Origin: Mucilaginibacter empetricola
Lineage (GTDB): Bacteria > Bacteroidota > Bacteroidia > Sphingobacteriales > Sphingobacteriaceae
NCBI RefSeq assembly: GCF_024808665.1
Contig: NZ_JANUBZ010000004.1
Span: 186,001 to 250,000, forward strand
Length of the DNA: 64,000 nt
Reading direction: 5' to 3'
Under the pieces are notes generated by a model. The model was given only the letters and a program-made list of their open reading frames with translations. It made no database searches and was not told the origin of the DNA. This document shows positions 1 to 8,960 of the stretch, in pieces (the first letter of the stretch is position 1; each line of letters begins with the position of its first letter). A program made the position numbers and the translations under genes.

Positions 1-739
1 TATCTGTTGCGTCTGGTAGGACGCTAATTGGAATATTGAAATTTCTCTTTAGTTGAGAAAGATGCTCATCAAGCGATCCTGGATTAAGTGCATTTAAAAC
101 AGCGGCACATTGTTGTAATAGTTCGGTATGATCTATTATGGAGTCTTCAAGTGCTTCAGCGGTAAAATTAGGAAGAATGATATCGTCTTCTCCCTTAATA
201 AAAGATAAAAGCACCTCATTAATGCTTACAGAATGAATGTCTTCATCAACAAGTGATCCATTTGTTTGAATAGATTTATTTCTTAAAATGGACCATTCAT
301 TTACCTTATTCCGCGATTTTATTGCATCAAGTGGCCAGATGAATAAAGGGGCTTTGATGATTTTGGATGGATCCTTCGACGAGCGCTTGATTAATATTGG
401 ATAGCCAAAACCTAATGTCTTGGTACCATGCTCTTTGTAATAATCTTCGTTTTCAATAACAATTGAATTTAGACGTTTTGCAATAACTCCAAGCCTCTTT
501 TGCGAATCTAGATTGAAAGTATTTAAGTCAAGATTATCAAACGTGATTTTAAACTCAAAACTTGGTTTAGTTAGGATGGTTTTTAGGAATTTCGATGATA
601 ATTGATCGTCTACCAAATCGAGTTGCTTCAAATCCAAACGTGTTGCAAGTCTACCAGGTAAAGCATTTAAATGAATTGATCTTGAATTCCCGCCTTTTAA
701 TTTATTTTGGAGTGCTTGTAAAAATATTCTTGATGACAT
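1..739 (-). CDS. Large helicase-like protein, N-terminal part only
   Basis: An open frame runs leftward from ATG at 739 with no stop for 246 codons to the window edge, so only the N-terminus is present. It begins MSSRIFLQALQNKLKGG, then has blocks RSIHLNALPGRL, GFGYPILIKR and APLFIWPLDA. From memory these resemble the N-terminal region of very large (well over 1,000 aa) Bacteroidota AAA/superfamily-I helicase proteins of the DUF4011 kind. The helicase motifs would lie beyond the edge, so the family call is an inference. Such genes often sit in accessory or defence loci. The next gene to the right is a convergent-oriented short GNAT on the same strand, with an AT-rich gap between. Confidence 0.6.
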   Translation of the reverse strand, partial: MSSRIFLQALQNKLKGGNSRSIHLNALPGRLATRLDLKQLDLVDDQLSSKFLKTILTKPSFEFKITFDNLDLNTFNLDSQKRLGVIAKRLNSIVIENEDYYKEHGTKTLGFGYPILIKRSSKDPSKIIKAPLFIWPLDAIKSRNKVNEWSILRNKSIQTNGSLVDEDIHSVSINEVLLSFIKGEDDIILPNFTAEALEDSIIDHTELLQQCAAVLNALNPGSLDEHLSQLKRNFNIPISVLPDATD

Positions 740-921
740 GTGACAACGTGGCTTAGATATTAATTAACTAATGTACTGTTTAGTAAATAAAATGTGAATT
801 AATTTTAAGCTTATTGTTATTCAATTACCGTTTTTTAAGAGGGCGATACTCCTGGGAATCATTTTTATTATTTATAAACATATGTAGGACGACTATGCCT
901 GTAGTTTGCAAAACATACATC

Positions 922-1359
922 CTATTCCTCCCTATACTCCAAATGAGCATTCGGCCTATGCACCTCCATCACGTAAGCAGGATTAGCCAGATCGGTAAAT
1001 TGAAACTGGCGATATAAGCCATGGGCATCTTTGGTGTTTAACATTAGTCGCCTTAAACGCTTTGCCCAGGGCTGGGCCATCAGGTGTGCCATTATTGTTT
1101 TGGAAATGCCTTTCCCCCGGTATTCGGGCAGTACGTATACATCGGCCAGCCAGCCAAAAGTGTGATAATCTGTAATTACCCGGGCAAAGCCTATTTGTTT
1201 ATCATCCGCAAATGCACCAATACAAAAAGAATGGGTTAATGAATGATTGACCAGCGCATAAGGAATGCCTTTGGCCCAGTAGGATTCTTCGCTCAGGAAA
1301 CGGTGTATTTCTTTAACATCCATATGTTCTTTTCCTGTTTTAATAACTATTTCTGCCAT
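922..1359 (-). CDS. GNAT family N-acetyltransferase
   Basis: Predicted cytosolic acetyl-CoA-dependent N-acetyltransferase of unknown substrate. Start at 1359 gives MAEIVIKTGKEHMD, about 145 aa, a normal length for a single GNAT domain; the longer frame to 1437 would overlap the divergent promoter region. Visible GNAT features are the central strand WLADVYVLPEYRGKG, with the acetyl-CoA pyrophosphate-binding Q/R-x-x-G-x-G/A loop as YRGKGIS, and the late LYRQFQF (Y-x-x-x-G/Q-F) element. The region FLSEESYWAKGIP is typical of a common Bacteroidota subfamily. It is transcribed divergently from the MocR-type regulator at 1453, which could control it. Confidence 0.85.
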   Translation of the reverse strand: MAEIVIKTGKEHMDVKEIHRFLSEESYWAKGIPYALVNHSLTHSFCIGAFADDKQIGFARVITDYHTFGWLADVYVLPEYRGKGISKTIMAHLMAQPWAKRLRRLMLNTKDAHGLYRQFQFTDLANPAYVMEVHRPNAHLEYREE

Positions 1360-1377
1360 GTTAATTGTGATTTTTAA

Positions 1378-1448
1378 CAAAAGTAGGTGAGGGGATTTAA
1401 TGAATACAGTTACAGTTTTGTTTATTTTAGCGGACACAGTTATATTTG
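1378..1448. promoter_or_regulatory. Divergent promoter region of GNAT and MocR-type genes
   Basis: On the plus strand TTTG at 1417-1420 and TATATTTG at 1441-1448 are separated by 20 bp, which fits the Bacteroidota primary-sigma promoter (TTTG, 19-21 bp, TAnnTTTG). On the minus strand TACTTTTG (1385-1378) is a -7 candidate for the GNAT gene. The heptamer ACAGTTA occurs at 1406-1412 and 1436-1442, 30 bp apart, so it could be a direct-repeat operator for the MocR-type protein. Operator function is inference. Confidence 0.55.
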
Positions 1449-1452
1449 TGAT

Positions 1453-2868
1453 ATGAAGACTGACTTTCTTTATATCGAAATATCAAACCAATACGCCAAA
1501 CTGATCAGAAATGAAGTTTTAAAGCCGGGCGACCGCCTGCCTTCCGTCAGGATGTTATGTAAGGAACGCCGCATTGGCATGAATACGGCCAAAAGGGTGT
1601 TTTTGGAGCTGGAAGGTCAGTCGCTTATTGAATCGAGGCCACAGTCGGGCTATTTTGTGAGCCGATTGCCTTCTCAAAGGCTGCCGCTGCCGGAGGTGAG
1701 CAGGCCACAGCAGGCGGCTAGCCGTAACGAACCGGAGGAGTTGATCCATAAAGTGTACGCCAATATGGGCAAAAATGATCTGACGCTTTTTTCTATGGGT
1801 GTACCTTCGGATGAGTTATTGCCACTGGCGAAACTGAATAAGGAAATGATGCGCGCCACCCGCGAACTACAGGACAGTGGCACCGGGTATGAACAGCTGC
1901 AGGGCAATGAAAAGTTACGGAGGATGATTGCCGCCCGTTCTTTATTATGGGGTGGAAGCCTGCACGAAGATGACCTGGTAACAACCGCCGGAGGGATGAA
2001 TGCTTTATCGTTCTGTATGATGGCCCTGGCAAAGCCTGGTGATATTATTGCGATGGAAAGTCCATGCTTTTCGGGGATTTTACAACTGGCTGCCAGTTTG
2101 GGGTTAAAGGTATTGGAGCTGCCTACTCATCCTACTACCGGCATTGACATGGAGGCGTTCAAGAAAGCGATCCCCCACATTAATCTTTGCCTGTTGGTGC
2201 CCAATTTTAACACGCCTTTAGGTAGTTGTATGCCCGATGAACATAAAAAGGAAGTGGTGGAGCTTTTGTCAAAACATCAAATACCGTTGATAGAGGATGA
2301 TATTTATGGCGATCTGTATTTTGGAGCGCAACGCCCCAAATGCTGCAAGTCATTCGATAAAGAAGGAATAGTGCTATGGTGTAGCTCGATCTCCAAAACG
2401 CTGGCGCCTGGTTATAGAGTAGGATGGGTAGCACCGGGGAAATACAAGGAACAAATACTGAAACTAAAGCTGGTTCATGCTATATCCTCATCGTCTATTA
2501 CGCAGGAGGCGGTAGCCAGCTTTTTGAAAAGCGGTCGTTATGAAAATCATCTCCGCAAACTGCGCAAAATCCTGCAAAGCAATTATTTGAATTACATACA
2601 AACCATAACCGAATATTTCCCACCAGGTACTAAAACAAGCCGACCACAAGGCGGATTGGCCCTATGGGTTGAGTTGGATGAAAAAATAAATACCACGGCC
2701 CTGTTTGACAGGGCCATGAAACAAAAAATGAGCTTTGGACCCGGAAGAATGTTTACTCTGCAAAATCAATTTGAAAACTGTATGCGGTTATCGCTCGGTT
2801 TGCCCTGGAGTGAGGAGATCCGCCAGCAATTAAAACTGCTTGGCTTGCTTGCTGCCTCTATGCTGTGA
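1453..2868 (+). CDS. MocR-type regulator (GntR HTH + aminotransferase fold)
   Basis: PLP-binding transcription factor of the MocR/PdxR class. The start at 1453 (MKTDFLYIEISNQ) is preferred to upstream codons because the winged-helix domain begins here. Residues 1-70 form the GntR helix-turn-helix (KPGDRLPSVRMLCKERRIG, MNTAKRVFLELE, SRPQSGYFV). Residues about 110-465 are a class I aminotransferase fold, with NFNTPLGS and the PLP lysine in SSISKTLAPGYRVGW at K315. The 472-aa length is normal. The target is unknown; the divergent acetyltransferase is the obvious candidate. The predicted TSS lies at or within a few bases of the start codon, so the mRNA may be leaderless. Confidence 0.9.
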   Translation: MKTDFLYIEISNQYAKLIRNEVLKPGDRLPSVRMLCKERRIGMNTAKRVFLELEGQSLIESRPQSGYFVSRLPSQRLPLPEVSRPQQAASRNEPEELIHKVYANMGKNDLTLFSMGVPSDELLPLAKLNKEMMRATRELQDSGTGYEQLQGNEKLRRMIAARSLLWGGSLHEDDLVTTAGGMNALSFCMMALAKPGDIIAMESPCFSGILQLAASLGLKVLELPTHPTTGIDMEAFKKAIPHINLCLLVPNFNTPLGSCMPDEHKKEVVELLSKHQIPLIEDDIYGDLYFGAQRPKCCKSFDKEGIVLWCSSISKTLAPGYRVGWVAPGKYKEQILKLKLVHAISSSSITQEAVASFLKSGRYENHLRKLRKILQSNYLNYIQTITEYFPPGTKTSRPQGGLALWVELDEKINTTALFDRAMKQKMSFGPGRMFTLQNQFENCMRLSLGLPWSEEIRQQLKLLGLLAASML

Positions 2869-3105
2869 GGGTGTTTCAAAGTGTGTTTCGGGAGTGATAT
2901 GTGATACGATTTTTAGTCAAAATTTGTGTGTTTTTGTATCATTTTGTATCACATCGTTTCATATCCGGCGCAACTTATTGATTTGCAGAGAGGGCTGTTT
3001 CACCGGAGGTCAGGTGTTTCTTATTGTGTCATGTATTCGCGAAACAAGACAAGCATAATTAGTATAAACGATGAAACCCGCCTATCAGCATAAATCTTAA
3101 ACAAA
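2869..3105. other. Gene-free stretch with one inverted repeat
   Basis: No convincing gene. ATGTGATAC at 2899-2907 and its reverse complement at 2946-2954 form a 9-bp inverted repeat with a 38-nt loop. It may be an operator or folded 3' end, but no function can be assigned. A 72-codon frame here has no recognisable protein features. Confidence 0.3.
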
Positions 3106-3137
3106 ACAAGCCTGCCGAAAGAGGCAGGCTTGTTTTT
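3106..3137. terminator. Hairpin terminator next to the outermost ssrA 3' copy
   Basis: ACAAGCCTGCC (3106-3116) pairs with GGCAGGCTTGT (3123-3133) around a GAAAGA loop, followed by a T run; the left side is A-rich, so it could work in both directions. It directly abuts the displaced ssrA 3' end at 3139. It is probably the terminator that followed tmRNA before the islands inserted. Confidence 0.75.
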
Positions 3138-3138
3138 G

Positions 3139-3254
3139 TGGAGCCGCGGGGATTGAGTTCGAACCCCTTTTGCCATTTTTGGAATTTCTGGACCGGATTT
3201 AGACTTGCAGTTTTTTTATAAAATATGCGACAAGCCGAAGGGATTTCGAACCCC
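3139..3254. repeat. Outermost displaced ssrA 3' copies (sites A1 and A2)
   Basis: Bases 3139-3167 read TGGAGCCGCGGGGATTGAG followed by TTCGAACCCC. This closely resembles the real tmRNA 3' end at 45157-45179 (TGGAGCCGGAGGGATTCGAA). A second, shorter look-alike AGCCGAAGGGATTTCGAA plus CCCC lies at 3233-3254. I interpret A1 as the left boundary (att-like) of the 42-kb accessory block. The intervening bases hold no gene. Confidence 0.65.
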
Positions 3255-3353
3255 TTTAAATAACCGAATTATTGTCTATTCCATATATAGCAGCGACATA
3301 TGGCCTCATTATTCAAACATGTCCTTATCTTAGCATAAAACGAAAATTACTGA

Positions 3354-4499
3354 ATGACCGATACCAATCTGTTAAGTACGATAGCCGTTATTGCTGTTTT
3401 TGTATCGTTGATCTTAGCATTTTTCTTATTGACGGTAAAAACACAGCATAAACTCAGCAATGTCTTGTTGGCGGTATTCATTACGCTTAATGCAGTCGAT
3501 CTCAGTTCCTGGTTCGTTAACGGTTTTTTGCAATCCTGGCCCGGGATATTGCTTTTTAAAGAATCCGCATCTTTACTGACCAATCCGGTGTTTTTTCTTT
3601 ATGCCCTTTCTGTTTGCTACTCGGATTTTAAACTCAGACCGGCGCACCTGCTGCACGCACTGCCTTTCGTACTGATCAACCTGGAACTGTTGCCGCGTTT
3701 CTATTCATTAAGCTTTGGCGCTCAAACCGCACTGCTGAACAAAGTCAATGGACTGCCGGAGCTTTTCTGGATGTTGATCTGCGGTCACGTGCAATTTGTT
3801 GTTTATGTTACCGGTATTTTTTTGGTGTTGCATAAATACCGCAGGATCTATTTGGAAAATTATACCGATCCGTCCACGATCACCTACCGGTGGCTGTTTC
3901 AGCTGACCTTAATTATTACAGTGATCCACTTCATCGTGACTGTCAAAGACCTGCTGCAGTTTAGCGGTTCAATTGCAATATTCAACCAGGCGCAGCTGAT
4001 CGTCGGTATCAATGCCGTGTTTATCTTATGCTGGTTCGTATTTAAGGCTTTGTATAATCCGGACCTTTTCAGGGGTATCGACTCCAGCATCAAACCTATT
4101 GGGAGCACCGCCATCCTGTTGCCGGCAGGCGACAGCACTGCGATGGCACCGCTAAGCCCCGAGCAGGTGGCAAAGATCGAAACGCTAAAAGCCTATATGC
4201 TTCGCGATACACCGTACCTTTCGCCTTCGCTGACCATCCAGGAACTAGCGGGTCAAATGCATTTACCGGTGCGGGAGCTATCCCTGCTGATCAATTACCG
4301 GCTCGGCCAACATTTTTTTGATTTTGTAAACGAATACCGGGTGGAAAAAGCCATGAAACTGCTCCGGGAAACGACCAACCGGGAACTCACCATCCAGCAG
4401 ATCCTATATGAGGTGGGTTTTAATTCGAAATCATCTTTCAATACCGCCTTTAAAAAACATGCAGGTGTGACGCCGAAAGATTACCGCAACAATTCCTGA
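3354..4499 (+). CDS. AraC-family regulator with N-terminal membrane domain
   Basis: 381 aa. Residues 1 to about 235 contain several hydrophobic helices (IAVIAVFVSLILAFFLL, IICGHVQFVVYV-like, FQLTLIITVIHFIVTV, LIVGINAVFILCWFVF), so this is a membrane-anchored regulator rather than a typical soluble AraC. Residues about 275-380 are the AraC/XylS DNA-binding domain with two helix-turn-helix units, LTIQELAGQMHLPVRELS and the conserved second one around IQQILYEVGFNSKSSFNTAFKK, ending GVTPKDYR. It sits just upstream of a TonB-type receptor in the same direction (89-bp gap), suggesting a sensor/receptor pair that controls uptake of an unknown ligand. First gene inside unit 1 of the island array. Confidence 0.88.
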   Translation: MTDTNLLSTIAVIAVFVSLILAFFLLTVKTQHKLSNVLLAVFITLNAVDLSSWFVNGFLQSWPGILLFKESASLLTNPVFFLYALSVCYSDFKLRPAHLLHALPFVLINLELLPRFYSLSFGAQTALLNKVNGLPELFWMLICGHVQFVVYVTGIFLVLHKYRRIYLENYTDPSTITYRWLFQLTLIITVIHFIVTVKDLLQFSGSIAIFNQAQLIVGINAVFILCWFVFKALYNPDLFRGIDSSIKPIGSTAILLPAGDSTAMAPLSPEQVAKIETLKAYMLRDTPYLSPSLTIQELAGQMHLPVRELSLLINYRLGQHFFDFVNEYRVEKAMKLLRETTNRELTIQQILYEVGFNSKSSFNTAFKKHAGVTPKDYRNNS

Positions 4500-4588
4500 C
4501 CAAAACCCTAAAAAGGGTTCGACTTTATTTAGTCGGACGTTTTCCCGGATGCTGCACTGCATTTTTGTGCCGGATAATAAGCAGGATC

Positions 4589-6982
4589 ATGAAAAAGAAG
4601 ATAGGCTATGTGGGCATAGTCACCGCGCTGTTTTGTTTACCCTTATGGGCGGGCGCACAGATCAAACTGACCGGAAATGTAAAAAATGAAAAAGAACCGA
4701 TAGGCTGGGCCAACGTGGTTTTAACCGACCTCCAGGGTAAACTGGCCACCGGCGCCTCCACCAAACCGGACGGCAGCTTTGAACTCAACGCAAAGGGCGG
4801 GAGCTATACGTTAGCGATCACTTCATTAGGGTTTACCAGTTGGACACAACAAATTGTACTGGCCCGCGATACGGACCTGGGCGTGGTTTCCTTAAAAGCG
4901 GGTACCAAAAGCCTCGCTGAAGTTACGATCACCGCCAAAACGCCATTAGTACAGTATAAAGCCGACCGGCTGGTGTTTGATGTGCAGCACAGTATAGCAG
5001 CTACCGGCGGAGATGCAGTCAATGCCATTAGTTCCGCGCCAGGCATCATCGTGCAAAATAATACGATCAGCATGCTGGGTAAAGGCGCATCACGCGTAAT
5101 GGTAGACGGGCGTATCATAGAGTTGTCGGGGGATGAGCTGATGAACTTTCTGAAATCCATCCCGGCGGGCGATATCAAAAATATAGAGATTATCACCAAT
5201 CCGCCGGCAAAGTATGAGGCAGCCGGCAATGGGGGCCTGATCAACATCAATCTGAAAAAAGGCAGAGCCGATTCCTGGAAGAATTCAACCGTGCTGGCGT
5301 ATGATCAGAACACCTACGGTTCGGCAACGCTTAATGATAATTTTTTATACAATAAGGATAAAGTAAAGTTTTCACTGAGCGCGGGGGGTAAAGTTGGGGA
5401 TTCCAAAGTGGAGGAAAACCTGAATACGTATTATCCCACCGGACCCTGGAACCTAACTTATAATGGGAAGCAAAAAGAAAATAATTTATCCGGCAGGATG
5501 GCGCTGGATTACGACCTGTCGGCAAAGACAACCATAGGGTTTCAATACCTGGGAAATTACAATACCCCCAACAGCCTTGACAACACCCTGATCCGGGTCA
5601 ACAATACGGGCGGCAATTTGGATTCCTTGCTGGTCAATAAAGGACAGCGTATACTGAGTTCGGGTAGCCAGAGTTATAACGCCCACATCGTATCCAGCTT
5701 AGATACGCTGAAAAGAAAACTCTCTTTTGACCTGGATTACTTCACCTACAATTCAAAAACCGATAACAATTTCGCCGCGACAACTTTCGCGCCGGACGGG
5801 ACGTTCCTGGACATCAACCAGAGCGCCAGGAACATTTCGAACCAAAATATTCAAAATTATAGCGCAAAGGCCGATATGGAGCATCCGCTGAAATTCGTCA
5901 ACTTGTCCTATGGCGCGAAAGTCAGTTTTATAAACAGCACCGCGGATATTCAGTATTTTAATACGATCAGCGGTTCGCCCAAATTGGATCCTGGTCAGTC
6001 CAATACGTTCGACTACAAAGAGAACAACCAGGCGGTCTATATCAACGGCGCTAAGACCATCAGCACCAAGTTCAGTATGGACCTGGGTTTCCGGCTGGAA
6101 AATACCCAAACCAATGGTTATTCCGCGACATTAGACCAAACAACGCTCACCAATTACCTGAATTTGTTTCCAAGTTTTGATATGAGCTATAAGGCAAATG
6201 ACAGCAGCAGCTTTTTCTTTGACTATGGCAGAAGGATCAACAGGCCCGGTTTTGCGCTTTTAAACCCTTTCCGTTCCTATATCAACAGCAATAGCTATTC
6301 TGAAGGAAACCCTTTTTTGCAACCTTCCTTCAGCGATAATTTTGACCTGAGTCACGTTTATAAGAACCTGCTGCGGACAGAGGTGTTTTTGAATATTACC
6401 AATGACGGTTACGGTACCGTATTTACTTCTGACCCGACAAACAATACACTGGTGATCACCAGGCAAAACTATTATAAAGAATATTACTATGGCGCCGGGG
6501 AAACAATTACGGCGGACATCACTTCCTGGTGGCAAAGCCAAAATTCCGTATATCTTTTAGGCTCAAAGAGTAAATTCACAAACGGGATCAACGCTGCACC
6601 CGGCGACAGCCCTGAATTTTATTTTTCAACCAACAATTCGTTTTCGCTCAGCAAGCTGACCCAATTCGAGGTAGACTACCAGTACAATACGGGTTATAAG
6701 CGCGGGCTTTATCAATTTGGCTATACCTCCGGCTTAAATATCGGTTTCAAACAAAGCCTTGTCAAGGACAAGCTGCAACTGTCGCTGTTCGCCAACGATG
6801 TATTCAATACCGCTTATCTAAAAAACTATACTTCTGTTGTTAACGGGATCAAACAAGTGTACAGCGAGAATAACAGCAGCCGGTTCTTTAGGATTTCGCT
6901 AACTTATAATTTTGGCAATTCGATCGCAAAAATGAATCAGCGGGATTTTGGTAATGACGAGGAACGAAAAAGGACAAATTAA
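4589..6982 (+). CDS. TonB-type outer-membrane beta-barrel receptor
   Basis: About 797 aa from MKKKIGYVGIVTALFC; this start gives a clean signal peptide ending at GAQ, while the upstream TTG does not. Domains in order: signal peptide (1-24), carboxypeptidase-like regulatory Ig-like domain (about 25-105, ITLTGNV..GSFELNAKGGSYTL), plug (about 120-220, with VMVDGRIIELSGDELMNFLKS and IEIITNPPAKYEAAGNGG), then a C-terminal barrel of the OMP_b-brl_3 kind (RRINRPGFALLNPF, TYNFGNS). Such proteins import ligands through the outer membrane or act in outer-membrane signalling; the substrate is unknown. Paralogous to the receptor at 36131 in unit 3. No lipoprotein SusD partner follows. Confidence 0.88.
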   Translation: MKKKIGYVGIVTALFCLPLWAGAQIKLTGNVKNEKEPIGWANVVLTDLQGKLATGASTKPDGSFELNAKGGSYTLAITSLGFTSWTQQIVLARDTDLGVVSLKAGTKSLAEVTITAKTPLVQYKADRLVFDVQHSIAATGGDAVNAISSAPGIIVQNNTISMLGKGASRVMVDGRIIELSGDELMNFLKSIPAGDIKNIEIITNPPAKYEAAGNGGLININLKKGRADSWKNSTVLAYDQNTYGSATLNDNFLYNKDKVKFSLSAGGKVGDSKVEENLNTYYPTGPWNLTYNGKQKENNLSGRMALDYDLSAKTTIGFQYLGNYNTPNSLDNTLIRVNNTGGNLDSLLVNKGQRILSSGSQSYNAHIVSSLDTLKRKLSFDLDYFTYNSKTDNNFAATTFAPDGTFLDINQSARNISNQNIQNYSAKADMEHPLKFVNLSYGAKVSFINSTADIQYFNTISGSPKLDPGQSNTFDYKENNQAVYINGAKTISTKFSMDLGFRLENTQTNGYSATLDQTTLTNYLNLFPSFDMSYKANDSSSFFFDYGRRINRPGFALLNPFRSYINSNSYSEGNPFLQPSFSDNFDLSHVYKNLLRTEVFLNITNDGYGTVFTSDPTNNTLVITRQNYYKEYYYGAGETITADITSWWQSQNSVYLLGSKSKFTNGINAAPGDSPEFYFSTNNSFSLSKLTQFEVDYQYNTGYKRGLYQFGYTSGLNIGFKQSLVKDKLQLSLFANDVFNTAYLKNYTSVVNGIKQVYSENNSSRFFRISLTYNFGNSIAKMNQRDFGNDEERKRTN

Positions 6983-7249
6983 TAGTAATGAAAGCTGGTA
7001 ATAAGAGCAAATATTTAACGTAAGACAAGTAGCCGAAAAGGGGGCGTCTAAGCAAGCCTTTTGCTATTTATAGTCGACAGCGCTTTCGCGTCAGAAAATA
7101 ACTCAAACTGCACCGTAAATTGCACCGTTTCACTTATAAAAGTGATATAATTTAATCAGGTCTAAATCAAAATAGCTCCTATGAAATAAATTTGGTTTGT
7201 ATTAAATATAAGAATGTCTTTTCATTTCATAGCTTTTACTAAAAAAGCT
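6983..7249. other. Gene-free stretch after receptor gene
   Basis: No gene seen. It contains the short direct repeat TGCACCG at 7110-7130 and a small hairpin CACTT-ATAA-AAGTG at about 7132-7145. Nothing here marks a clear terminator with a T run. Confidence 0.3.
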
Positions 7250-7433
7250 ATGAAAAAGAGAAAAGCAAAGAGAATCAAACCAGTAAATGAAATTCCTGAT
7301 GATCTGGAAGCCTTGGAGGCGATAAATGAACATGGAAAAAATGCAAGAACAAAAACTAATTGACTTAATCATTCAAGTTATGGTCAGAATAACGCTGGAA
7401 GAATTTTATGGCGACAAAGGGCTACCCAAATAA
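7250..7433 (+). pseudogene. Frameshifted copy of island right-end small ORF (copy B)
   Basis: Begins MKKRKAKRIKPVNEIPDDLE and matches the intact 60-aa ORF at 44789, but an extra base near 7332-7341 shifts the frame and the first frame ends at TGA after TKTN. The second half, MQEQKLIDLI..VMVRITLEEFYGDK, is readable from ATG at 7341 to the stop at 7431-7433. The protein is basic at the N-terminus and helical; no known family is recognised. Its position immediately inboard of an ssrA-like site in three copies suggests an element-associated role, perhaps accessory to integration, but that is inference. Confidence 0.7.
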
Positions 7434-7480
7434 TGGGTATTGTTGATAATTAATTAGTTATGTAAATCTAAAAGCCTAAT

Positions 7481-7646
7481 AGCCGCAGGGATTCGAACCT
7501 ATATAGTATTGATTATCAATGACTTAATAAAGTAGTCAAGCAATTGAGAACAAAAGAAAACCTCTTAACTAAGGGATTTAAATTCCTGTAAATCAATTAG
7601 TTAAGAGGCGTTTTTGTGGACACAAGGGGAATGGGTTAGAACCAAA
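7481..7646. repeat. Island right-end module B: T-arm-like site, hairpin, ssrA-like site
   Basis: AGCCGCAGGGATTCGAACC at 7481-7499 is followed by a long hairpin, CCTCTTAACTAAGGGATTTA (7561-7580) against its near reverse complement ending at 7608, and then a badly degraded ssrA 3' copy starting TGGACACAAGGGG at 7617. The same order and the same 136-bp spacing occur at 45021-45157, and nearly the same at 33296-33428. It marks the boundary of units 1 and 2. Confidence 0.65.
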
Positions 7647-7758
7647 TCCTTCTTTATTGCCTGAAAACGATGATTTTTTACTTTTAATCAAAGATTTGCT
7701 TGATGCGATTGAGGCAATGGAAAAATCAAGTAGGAGTATTGATGAGTTAAATATTTGA
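7621..7758 (+). other. Open tail without a start codon
   Basis: A 45-codon open frame runs through the degraded ssrA copy and ends NDDFLLLIKDLLDAIEAME..IDELNI. There is no plausible start codon, so it may be the C-terminal remnant of a gene cut by the insertion. No family recognised; it could equally be chance. Confidence 0.25.
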
Positions 7759-7880
7759 TGCTTAATTTTATTATCATGAAAAATCTTATTCTTATTGCGC
7801 TCTTAATACTTTACTTTAAAGTGAAATAGGTAAAAATACATACATTCGTTTCAACATATATTTAACCTTACACATATAGT

Positions 7881-8136
7881 ATGTCTAATCATAATAAGCT
7901 ACTGGTCTCTATAAGAGATTACCTTACTCGTTTTCAACTTCAGGTTAAGATCGCGACAGCCAACTCTGAGTATGATATAAATCACCATGCTGAAAACATT
8001 ATCATACCAATTTTCAATATCGTTTTTGATGCAAGTTTTAGAAATGCGAACGATCATGACAAAAAGAATTTTGAGAGTTTAGATTTAATTGATGATAACA
8101 AAAAGCATATCGGCATTCAGGTCACTGCGCAAGCAA
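7881..8136 (+). pseudogene. SMEK-like N-terminal domain fragment
   Basis: The first ~85 codons (MSNHNKLLVSIRDYLTRF, then YDINHHAENIIIPIFNIVFD, KNFESLDLIDD, IGIQVTAQA) resemble the N-terminal SMEK-type domain that I recall on conflict/defence-associated bacterial proteins. The motif order DIN-x-H-x-E then IQVT fits well. The frame leaves this homology near 8130, where sequence typical of an M16 peptidase begins in another frame. The nominal 122-codon ORF is therefore a fusion product with a nonsense tail. Most likely the remnant of a deleted defence gene at the left end of unit 2. Confidence 0.55.
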
Positions 8137-8842
8137 CTTTACCTTCACCTTTGTGGGCAGTATTGATACGAATACCATTAAGCCCTTGCTGGAAAAATAC
8201 CTGGGCTCATTTCCATCAACAAATCAACATGAGCAGGCAAAGGATCTGAATATTCATGCACTAACCGGTAAAATTGAAAAAACAGTTTACAAGGGCAGTG
8301 AGCCCAAATCTACCGTCTACCTAATATATACCGGCCAATACGATTATAGACCTGAGAATGATGTAAAGATGGACGCGATGAAAGAAGTATTGGAAATACG
8401 CCTGCTGCAACGATTGCGCGAGGATGAAAGCGGTGTCTACACCCCAGGTGTGCAGGAAAATACGACAAAGCTGCCACAACCACGATACTCCTTTATAGTT
8501 CATTTCGGCTGTGCGCCGCAAAACGTTGAAAAACTAATTGCTTCTACGTTGGATGAAATCAACAAAATTAAAGCGGACGGCCCGTTGCAGGAAAACGTCG
8601 ACAAATGGCGTGCAGAAGGAAAAAACACCTTGGAACCGCAATTAAAAACCAATAATTTCTGGCTGGGCTATATCAACGGGCAATTACAAAACCAGGAAGA
8701 TTTACAACAAGTCAACACTTATGAAGCGCTAATGGATAAAGTTATCCCCAATGAATTAAAAGAAATGGCGGTAAAATATTTAAGTGGTGATAATTATATC
8801 CGTTTAGTGTTGCTTCCGGAAAGCCAGCTAACAACTAAATAA
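8134..8842 (+). pseudogene. M16 (insulinase-like) peptidase, C-terminal fragment
   Basis: The reading frame NFTFTFVGSIDTNTIKPLLE, then KYLGSFPS, is the characteristic middle of an M16B-type zinc peptidase, followed by the C-terminal domain (LLQRLREDESGVYTPGV, FGCAPQNVEKLI, QENVDKWRAE). The N-terminal half with the HxxEH zinc site is missing, so this cannot be an active peptidase by itself. The upstream junction lies in the CGCAAGCAAC region around 8130-8140, where SMEK-like coding sequence stops. An ATG at 8153 allows a 229-aa product, but a real function is unlikely. Confidence 0.75.
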
Positions 8843-8845
8843 AAT

Positions 8846-8960
8846 ATGTCAAAAAAGGTAGTCATTGGCAATTGGCGCGCTTGGGCAGATTGGTACAGAT
8901 CTAACAATTGCGCTGCGGCATAAATATGGATCGGAGTCGGTTTTTGGATTGACCTATTAA
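8846..8960 (+). pseudogene. NAD-dependent epimerase/threonine dehydrogenase-like remnant
   Basis: After ATG at 8846 (MSKKVVIG) a one-base shift is needed to continue as AIGALGQIGTDLTIALRHKYG, the Rossmann dinucleotide-binding start (G-x-x-G-x-x-G) seen in L-threonine 3-dehydrogenase-like epimerases. It stops at TAA 8958. Only about 35 codons survive. It directly follows the M16 fragment, so a former two-gene unit seems to have been cut at both ends. Confidence 0.6.

Noticed and set aside
814..1017. 67-codon frame opposite the GNAT gene
   Set aside because: No domain signal; lies mostly on the complementary strand of a clear gene.
2840..3058. 72-codon frame after the MocR gene
   Set aside because: Starts inside the MocR gene and has no recognisable features; likely chance.
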